From an uncultured Pseudomonadota bacterium (GTDB lineage Bacteria; Pseudomonadota; Gammaproteobacteria; Burkholderiales; Rhodocyclaceae): a stretch of DNA of 27,726 nucleotides. How positions within the stretch are numbered: position 1 is the first letter of the stretch; the number at the start of each line of letters is the position of its first letter. Of this stretch, positions 22,707 to 27,726 are shown one piece after another. A program made the position numbers and the translations under genes. Location: assembly GCA_946479855.1 (NCBI GenBank), contig CAMLHL010000039.1, forward strand, positions 1-27,726, written 5' to 3'. Under the pieces are notes generated by a model. That model saw only the letters and a list, made by a program, of their open reading frames with translations. It was not told where the DNA came from and made no database searches.

Positions 22707-23426
22707 TCAAGCCTTCACGTGCAGCCCACACTCCTTGGATTCCGGATTTTCCCACCACCACCGTCCAGCGCGGACGTCCTCACCCGGTGAAATGGCACGG
22801 GTGCACGGCGCGCAGCCAATGCTGGGGTAGAACTTGTCGTGCAAGGCGTTGTAAGGCACGGCATTCTGCTTGATATAGGTCCAGACTTCCTTCTCGCTCC
22901 AGTCGGAGAGCGGGTTGAATTTTTCCAGGCCATTGCCTTCGTCGTATTCGCGGAAGGGCAGGCCGGTACGGGTGGTCGCCTGCTGGGCGCGCAAACCGGT
23001 AATCCAGGCGCGCTTGCCGGCCAGCGCGCGTTTCAGTGGCTCGACCTTGCGGGCATGGCAGCAGGCCTTGCGCAAGGTGACCGAGTCATAAAAACCGTTG
23101 ATGCCGTGGTTGCGCACGAAAGCCTCCACTTCCTCGGGCTGCGGGAAGTAGATTTTCAATTTCAGGCCGTAATGCTTGTCGACCGCAGCCATCAGGTCGT
23201 AGGTTTCGAGTGGCAGGCGGCCGGTATCGAGGCTGAAGATTTCGATCGGCAGTTTGGCCTTGACGATGAGGTCGGTCAGCACCATGTCTTCGGCGCCAAG
23301 GCTGTTGGCAAAGGTGGCCGGCGCCCAGTTGGCGGCGATGTCGGCGAGCAGGGCGTTGACGGCCTGGGTCTTGGTGGCGACGCTGGCAGTCAGTTCCGGC
23401 GTTATGTTGAGCAGGCTGGGGGTCAT
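22707..23426 (-). CDS. cysH: Adenylyl-sulfate (APS) reductase, assimilatory, CysH family
   Basis: A 239-residue reductase that turns activated sulfate into sulfite using thioredoxin. It carries the [4Fe-4S] ligands Cys122-Cys123 (KACCHARK) and Cys205-Cys208 (GCAPCTRA), which mark the APS-using branch as opposed to the cluster-free PAPS reductase of E. coli. The nucleotide-binding region has NSLGAEDMVL, FSLDTGRLP and GLRAQQATTR. The catalytic Cys233 lies in the C-terminal KECGLH. It is the last gene of the sulfur operon, 18 bases after the DUF934 gene and just before a strong terminator. APS use fits the lack of cysC here, though sulfate activation genes are not in the window. Confidence 0.93.
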   Translation of the reverse strand: MTPSLLNITPELTASVATKTQAVNALLADIAANWAPATFANSLGAEDMVLTDLIVKAKLPIEIFSLDTGRLPLETYDLMAAVDKHYGLKLKIYFPQPEEVEAFVRNHGINGFYDSVTLRKACCHARKVEPLKRALAGKRAWITGLRAQQATTRTGLPFREYDEGNGLEKFNPLSDWSEKEVWTYIKQNAVPYNALHDKFYPSIGCAPCTRAISPGEDVRAGRWWWENPESKECGLHVKA

Positions 23427-23444
23427 GGCGGGTTTCTTGAATGG

Positions 23445-23954
23445 TCAGGCGCGGCGGCGGAAATAGGGTTGCGGCTGGTCAGTCGAGGCCTGGTAGGCGT
23501 CGCCGAAGGTGCTGAACCCCTGCTCGATGGCGTATATGACATCCTTGCCGTCCTTCAGCGCGTAGCTGTCGAAGCCGACGCGCTGCAGGTAGAACAGCTG
23601 GTCGTGCAGCACATCGCCAACGGCGCGCAGTTCGCCCTGGTAGTGGTAACGCTGGCGGAGCAGGGCTGCCGTCGAGTAGCCGCGGCCGTCGACGAATTTA
23701 GGAAAATTGACGGCGATGACCACGAAGTAGTCGAGATCGGCGACGACGTCTTCGATGCGCTCGTTGGGCTGGATCAGTAAACCGATGCGCTTGTGGCAGG
23801 AGATGATCTCGGCCTTGCGCGCCTGCCAGACGGCGAGCGGAAAAATGACGTCGCCATCGGGCAGTTGTACGTCCTCGGCCGTTTCGTCTTCAACGATTTC
23901 CAGCGTTTTCCAGGTGTCGACCGTAGCAGTCCGCTGCTTGATGAGTTGCGCCAT
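23445..23954 (-). CDS. DUF934 protein, partner of sulfite reductase CysI
   Basis: A 169-residue soluble protein of the DUF934 (COG3749) family, which typically sits next to cysI/cysH in proteobacteria. Visible marks are LPDGDVIFPLAVWQARK, VVIAVNFPKFVDGRGYSTAALLRQRYHYQGELRAVGDVLHDQLFYLQRVGFD and the C-terminal YQAST...PQPYF. The start ATG shares one base with the cysI stop (TAATG), so translation is probably coupled. No biochemical role is clear from sequence. Because no flavoprotein cysJ is present, a role in electron delivery or in CysI assembly is a reasonable idea, not a demonstrated one. Confidence 0.88.
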   Translation of the reverse strand: MAQLIKQRTATVDTWKTLEIVEDETAEDVQLPDGDVIFPLAVWQARKAEIISCHKRIGLLIQPNERIEDVVADLDYFVVIAVNFPKFVDGRGYSTAALLRQRYHYQGELRAVGDVLHDQLFYLQRVGFDSYALKDGKDVIYAIEQGFSTFGDAYQASTDQPQPYFRRRA

Positions 23955-25627
23955 TATGCGGCCTCCTGTTGTGCGACTTTGGCCTTGCCGTGGGCGCGGC
24001 CTTCGTAGACGCGATTTTTGAATGGGTCGATGCCGATGCGGTCGAGGGTGTCGAGGAAACGCTCGTCGGCATGGCGGTTTTCGATATAGACCTTGATGAT
24101 CTTGTCGACGACATCGGGCATTTCTTCGGCTGCAAAAGACGGGCCGATTACCTTGCCGAGCTTCGCATCATTGCCCTGGCGGCCGCCGAGGGTGACCTGG
24201 TAGAACTCCGAGTCGTTCTTGTCCACGCCGAGGACGCCGATGTGGCCGACGTGGTGGTGGCCGCAGGCATTCATGCAGCCGGAGATGTTGAGATCGATCT
24301 CGCCGATGTCGAACAGGTAGTCGAGGTCGTCGAAGCGGTCCTGGATGGCGGTGGCGATGGGGATGGACTTGGCATTGGCCAGGTCGCAGAAGTCGCCGCC
24401 CGGGCAGCAGATGATGCCAGTCAGCAGCCCGAGGTTCGGTGTCGCCAGGCCGGCCGCCGTGGCCTTTTGCCAGACGGCGTGCAAATCGGATTTCCTGACG
24501 TCGGCCAGGATGACGTTCTGTTCGTGACTGATGCGCACTTCGCCAAAGCTGTACTGGTCGGCCAGATCGGCCACTGCTTCCATCTGGTCGGCGCTGATAT
24601 CGCCTGGCGCTGTGCCATGTTTCTTCAGCGACAGCGTGACGGCAGCGTAGCCCGGCACCTTGTGGGCGGTAGTGTTACGGTCAACCCAGTTCCTGAAGGC
24701 TTTTTCAGCCGGCAATGCGGGTTCGTCCAGCGTCTCGTAGGCTGGCGTGGTGAAGTGGGTGCTGACGCGCTCGAATTCGGCCTGGGTAATCGTGGCTGGG
24801 CCACCCTTGGTGTACGCCCATTCCTCCTCGACCTGGCGGGCAAATTCCTCGACACCGAGTGCCTGAACGAGAATCTTGATGCGCGCCTTGAACGCATTGT
24901 CGCGGCGACCCTGACGGTTATAGACGCGGAGAATGGCTTCGCAATAGGTCAGGATGTGTTGCCAGGGCAGGAACTCCCGGATGACCTGGCCGCGGATCGG
25001 GGTACGCCCCAGGCCGCCGCCGACGATGACACGGAAACCGGTTTCGCCGTTCTCTTGCTGCAGCTGCAGGCCGATGTCGTGGAACCAGGTGACGGCGCGG
25101 TCTTCCCGGGTGCCGGAAATGGCGATCTTGAACTTGCGCGGCAGGAAGGCGAATTCGGGGTGGAAAGTGGTCCACTGGCGGAGGATCTCGGCCAGCGGGC
25201 GCGGGTCGATCACTTCATCGGCGGCGATGCCGGCGAACTGGTCGGTGGTAATGTTGCGCAGGCAGTTGCCGGAGGTCTGGATGGCGTGCATCTGGACTTC
25301 CGCCAGATCGGCCAGGATGTCCGGCACGTCCTCGATCTTCGGCCAGTTAAGTTGCAGATTGTGGCGCGTCGTGAAGTGGCCGTAGCCCTTGTCGTACTTG
25401 CGGGCGACGTAGGCCAGCTTGCGCAACTGGGCGGAGTTCATCATTCCGTAGGAAACGGCGATGCGGAACATCGGCGCATGGCGCTGGATATACAGGCCGT
25501 TCTGCAGACGCAGCGGGCGGAATTCATCGTCACTCAGTTCGCCGGCTTTCCAGCGGCGGACCTGATCGCGGAACTGTTCGACGCGCTGGTTGATCAGTTG
25601 GCGGTCGATAGCATCGAATTTGTACAT
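23954..25627 (-). CDS. cysI: Sulfite reductase hemoprotein (nitrite/sulfite reductase family)
   Basis: A 557-residue sirohaem and [4Fe-4S] enzyme that reduces sulfite to sulfide. It has two ferredoxin-like and two sirohaem domains; marks include HFTTRHNLQLNW, TSGNCLRNIT near the first repeat, VIVGGGLGRTP, and the cluster/haem Cys set in ICCPGGDFC and GCMNACGHHHVGHIG. The sequence around it resembles assimilatory CysI more than NirB/NirA, and its operon with APS reductase and CysB supports sulfite. AAGGACG lies 4 bases before the ATG. It follows the TauE-like gene by 21 bases. No CysJ flavoprotein gene is adjacent, so electrons probably come from ferredoxin or another donor. Confidence 0.93.
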   Translation of the reverse strand: MYKFDAIDRQLINQRVEQFRDQVRRWKAGELSDDEFRPLRLQNGLYIQRHAPMFRIAVSYGMMNSAQLRKLAYVARKYDKGYGHFTTRHNLQLNWPKIEDVPDILADLAEVQMHAIQTSGNCLRNITTDQFAGIAADEVIDPRPLAEILRQWTTFHPEFAFLPRKFKIAISGTREDRAVTWFHDIGLQLQQENGETGFRVIVGGGLGRTPIRGQVIREFLPWQHILTYCEAILRVYNRQGRRDNAFKARIKILVQALGVEEFARQVEEEWAYTKGGPATITQAEFERVSTHFTTPAYETLDEPALPAEKAFRNWVDRNTTAHKVPGYAAVTLSLKKHGTAPGDISADQMEAVADLADQYSFGEVRISHEQNVILADVRKSDLHAVWQKATAAGLATPNLGLLTGIICCPGGDFCDLANAKSIPIATAIQDRFDDLDYLFDIGEIDLNISGCMNACGHHHVGHIGVLGVDKNDSEFYQVTLGGRQGNDAKLGKVIGPSFAAEEMPDVVDKIIKVYIENRHADERFLDTLDRIGIDPFKNRVYEGRAHGKAKVAQQEAA

Positions 25628-25648
25628 GGAACGTCCTTGGGGTAAACG

Positions 25649-26425
25649 TCAGGCAAAGGCCAGCTTGGTGCCGATCAGCACGAGCATGGCAGCCAGCAGG
25701 CGGCGGAGAATGTGCTCCGGAACCTTGGCGGAAACATGGGTACCCAGCCAGATGCCGGGCAGCGAACCGAGCAGCAGACTGCCGAGCAGCGCCCAGTCCA
25801 CCCCTCCCAACAGCCAGTGGCCGAGACCGGCGACCAGTGTCAGAGGAACGGCATGGGCGACATCCGATCCGACAATCTTCACCGGCGAAAGTTTTGGGTA
25901 GAGGAAGAACAGTGCTGCGACGCCGAGTGCACCGGCACCGACCGACGAAATGGTGACCAGGACGCCGAGGGTGGCGCCGACGCCGATGGTGATTTTGCCC
26001 AGGCAGCACTGGCGCAACGGCGATTCCTCATGCTGCGCGGCGTATTCGCGCAGTTTGCGGCTGAACAGGATGGCAATGGCGGTGAGCATCAACGCAAAGC
26101 CGAGGCCGTGCGAAATGATCTGTCCGATGACATTGCTGCCCTTCGGCAACTGCGACAGGACATAAAGCGTGATGGCAGCGGCAGGAATGCTGCCGGCCGC
26201 CAGGCGGCTGATAATGGCCCAGTCGATATGCCCCTTCCGGCCGTGGGCGATCGTGCCGCTGGCCTTGGTCATCGCCGCGTAAAGCAGGTCGGTGCCGACG
26301 GCGGTGGCCGGCGGGACGCCGAACAACAGCACGAGCAGCGGCGTCATCAGCGAGCCGCCGCCGACACCGGTCAGGCCGACAATGGCGCCGACCGCGAAGC
26401 CGGAAAGGGTGTAAAGATAATCCAT
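25649..26425 (-). CDS. TauE/SafE-family sulfite/anion exporter-like membrane protein
   Basis: About 258 residues and seven to eight hydrophobic helices. The TauE/SafE (DUF81) double repeat is visible as GAIVGLTGVGGGSLMTPLLVLLFG near the N-terminus and ISSVGAGALGVAALFFLYP in the middle, with GTDLLYAAMTKASG and GSDVAHAVPLTLVAG between. Family members move sulfite, sulfoacetate or related anions across the inner membrane; here the position as first gene of the cysI-DUF934-cysH operon suggests sulfur oxyanion traffic or sulfite relief. The start is uncertain: ATG at 26425 (MDYLYTLSG) matches the usual N-terminus, while an ATG at 26434 and a TTG at 26458 are also in frame. It diverges from the CysB-like regulator. 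Confidence 0.86.
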   Translation of the reverse strand: MDYLYTLSGFAVGAIVGLTGVGGGSLMTPLLVLLFGVPPATAVGTDLLYAAMTKASGTIAHGRKGHIDWAIISRLAAGSIPAAAITLYVLSQLPKGSNVIGQIISHGLGFALMLTAIAILFSRKLREYAAQHEESPLRQCCLGKITIGVGATLGVLVTISSVGAGALGVAALFFLYPKLSPVKIVGSDVAHAVPLTLVAGLGHWLLGGVDWALLGSLLLGSLPGIWLGTHVSAKVPEHILRRLLAAMLVLIGTKLAFA

Positions 26426-26470
26426 GGCCAGCATCGTAGCAGCGGCAATTTGAATCAAAAAGAATATTGA

Positions 26471-26496
26471 GTTAGATTGTTATAAGTTCTGGTTAT
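26471..26496. promoter_or_regulatory. AT-rich divergent control region with GTTA repeats between tauE-cys operon and cysB-like gene
   Basis: Only 81 bases separate the two divergent starts. The stretch is strongly AT-rich against its surroundings and has GTTAG at 26471 and GTTAT at 26479 and 26492, the last two as direct repeats 13 bases apart. CysB sites are typically AT-rich and poorly conserved, so this is the likely CysB operator by position; no exact consensus is claimed. Confidence 0.4.
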
Positions 26497-26506
26497 TAGT
26501 CTAGTA

Positions 26507-27448
26507 ATGAAATTACAACAGCTCCGCTACATCGTCGAAATTCAGCGCCGGGGTCTCAACGTTTCCGAGGCAGCCGAGTCGCTGTATACCTCGCAGCCCG
26601 GCATCTCCAAGCAGGTCAAGTTGCTTGAGGACGAACTCGGCATCGCCATCTTCGAACGCAGCGGCAAGCGCTTCACCGGCATCACCGAACCCGGCAAGGT
26701 GGTGCTGACGATTGCCGAGCGCATCCTGCGCGAAGCGGAAAACCTCAAGCGGGCGAGCAGTGAATTTGCCACCGGCGATACCGGCCGGCTGGTGCTGGCA
26801 GCCACCCATACCCAGGCACGCTACGCGCTGCCGTTGGTGGTCCGCGATTTCATGGCGCAGCACCCCGACGTCAAGCTGGAGATGCACCAGGGGAGTCCGA
26901 CGCAGATCGCCGAGTGGGTCCTGGCCGGGGACGCCGACATCGGCATCGCCACCGAGGCGCTCGGCCAGTATCCCCAGTTGATTACCCTGCCGGTGCGCCA
27001 GTGGTCGCACTGCGTGATCGCCCCGGAGGGGCATCCCGTTTTGAAAACGCAGCCGCTATCGCTGAACGAACTGGCTCGCTGGCCGCTGATTACCTACGAT
27101 ACGGCCTTCACTGGCCGCTCGCGGATCAACCACGCCTTCGAGCGCGTCGGCGTCCAGCCCAATGTCGCACTGACTGCCCTCGATGCCGACGTGATCAAGA
27201 CCTATGTCAGCCTAGGGCTGGGCCTGGGGATCATTTCGGCCCTGGCCTTCGATGTCCAGCGCGATATCGGGCTGGTGGCGCTCGATGCCGCCCATCTGTT
27301 CGAATCGAATACCACCCGGCTGGCCCTGCGCCGCGGGACCTACCTGCGTCGCTACGATTTCGACCTGATTTCCCTGTTCGCGCCGCATCTCTCGAAGCGC
27401 GTCGTCGAAATGGCCATGCAGGGCGGTGGCGACGAATATCAGTTGTAG
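26507..27448 (+). CDS. cysB: CysB-like LysR transcriptional regulator
   Basis: A 313-residue LysR regulator. The N-terminal winged HTH begins MKLQQLRYIVEIQRRGLNVSEAAESLYTSQPGISKQV, with the CysB/Cbl-typical LNVSEAAE and TSQPGISKQ wording and LEDELGIAIFERSGKRFTGITEPG. The effector domain has ATHTQARYALP, the CysB-like EMHQGSPTQIAEWV and GDADIGIATEA, and DADVIKTYVSLGLGLGII. In known members O-acetylserine or N-acetylserine signals sulfur starvation and sulfate or thiosulfate antagonises it. It diverges from the sulfur operon over 81 AT-rich bases, which makes that operon its probable target. Its last 10 bases overlap the end of the convergent nosD. Confidence 0.92.
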   Translation: MKLQQLRYIVEIQRRGLNVSEAAESLYTSQPGISKQVKLLEDELGIAIFERSGKRFTGITEPGKVVLTIAERILREAENLKRASSEFATGDTGRLVLAATHTQARYALPLVVRDFMAQHPDVKLEMHQGSPTQIAEWVLAGDADIGIATEALGQYPQLITLPVRQWSHCVIAPEGHPVLKTQPLSLNELARWPLITYDTAFTGRSRINHAFERVGVQPNVALTALDADVIKTYVSLGLGLGIISALAFDVQRDIGLVALDAAHLFESNTTRLALRRGTYLRRYDFDLISLFAPHLSKRVVEMAMQGGGDEYQL

Positions 27449-27726
27449 CTGCGCAGCGCCTTCATGCGTGGCGCCGTGTCGCGCAGGATCAGCGATGGTG
27501 CTGAGAAGGGCGCCAGCTTCTCGAGAAAATCGAGCAGTTCAAGGACCGGCGAACTGCGGAAGAAGGTGGCGCTCGGCGTTTCAATCCAGATCCGATCGGC
27601 CCAGACGTGCAGTTCGTGCGGCTGGTCGCCAAAGCCGTCGCCATCGAGATCGAAACCTTCGTAGTTGTCCCAGCTGTTGCCCCACCAGGTGTCGTTCATC
27701 GGGTCGCCGTCGCCGATGATGGTGAC
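27439..27726 (-). CDS. nosD: NosD, nitrous oxide reductase maturation protein (C-terminal part, cut by window edge)
   Basis: The frame is open from the right edge to a TGA at 27439, giving the last 95 residues. They match the NosD C-terminus: WWGNSWDNYEGFDLDGDGFGDQPH, then FFRSSPVLELLDFLEKLAPFSAPSLILRD. NosD is a periplasmic right-handed beta-helix protein needed for copper-site (CuZ) assembly or sulfur supply in N2O reductase, working with the NosFY ABC transporter. The rest of the gene and probably nosZ and others lie to the right. The gene converges on and overlaps the cysB-like gene by 10 bases. This indicates the organism can probably reduce N2O, though nosZ itself is not seen. Confidence 0.88.
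   Translation of the reverse strand, partial: VTIIGDGDPMNDTWWGNSWDNYEGFDLDGDGFGDQPHELHVWADRIWIETPSATFFRSSPVLELLDFLEKLAPFSAPSLILRDTAPRMKALRSYN

Noticed and set aside
23969..25645. 558-codon open frame antisense to cysI
   Set aside because: Low-complexity Asp/Val/Ala/Gly-rich translation opposite a certain CysI; typical GC-codon shadow.

Overview
The window looks like a chromosomal stretch of a high-GC betaproteobacterium, most plausibly Rhodocyclales (Dechloromonas/Azonexus-like). This rests on the gene mix (phasin, APS-type CysH with CysI-DUF934, liv-type ABC transporter, NosD at the edge) and on how the proteins read, not on a database match. I see no phage, IS element, CRISPR array, rRNA or tRNA. 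About 23 protein genes are supported, two of them cut by the window ends.

Left part (1-9.6 kb): the start of a secreted Cys-containing protein (minus); class II fumarase fumC (minus); a CHASE-PAS-PAS hybrid sensor kinase (plus); 3-methyladenine DNA glycosylase tag with an upstream small His-rich periplasmic protein (minus); a 101-aa unknown (plus); ycaO (minus); and a DEDDh-type 3'-5' exonuclease (plus). The 390-base gap before the exonuclease can fold into a three-way-junction RNA with an alternative pairing. Three intergenic 3' ends share a motif, TGCC-N10-GTCGACC.

Middle part (9.6-15.2 kb): an 88-aa unknown and a phasin (minus), a NarL-type response regulator and its probable partner, a DUF4118-PAS histidine kinase (minus), then a divergent diguanylate cyclase (plus) with a good sigma-70-like promoter and a GTG start.

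Right part (15.2-27.7 kb): a liv-type ABC transporter operon (livG-livF-binding protein-livH-livM, minus) followed by a 769-aa fusion: cyclic-nucleotide-binding-like domain, acetate-kinase-like domain and PduL phosphotransacylase. Upstream on the same strand is a sulfur assimilation operon (TauE exporter, cysI, DUF934, APS-type cysH) that ends in a clear intrinsic terminator. A CysB-like LysR regulator is divergent from it. The last bases hold the C-terminus of NosD, so a nitrous oxide reductase cluster continues to the right.

The most interesting object is the CNB-AckA-PduL fusion. Its PduL zinc and Arg residues are intact, but several normally invariant acetate kinase residues and the usual cAMP-contact residues of the CNB cassette are changed. 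It could be a signal-gated acyl-CoA/acyl-phosphate/carboxylate enzyme, perhaps with unusual specificity or a regulatory rather than catalytic kinase domain.
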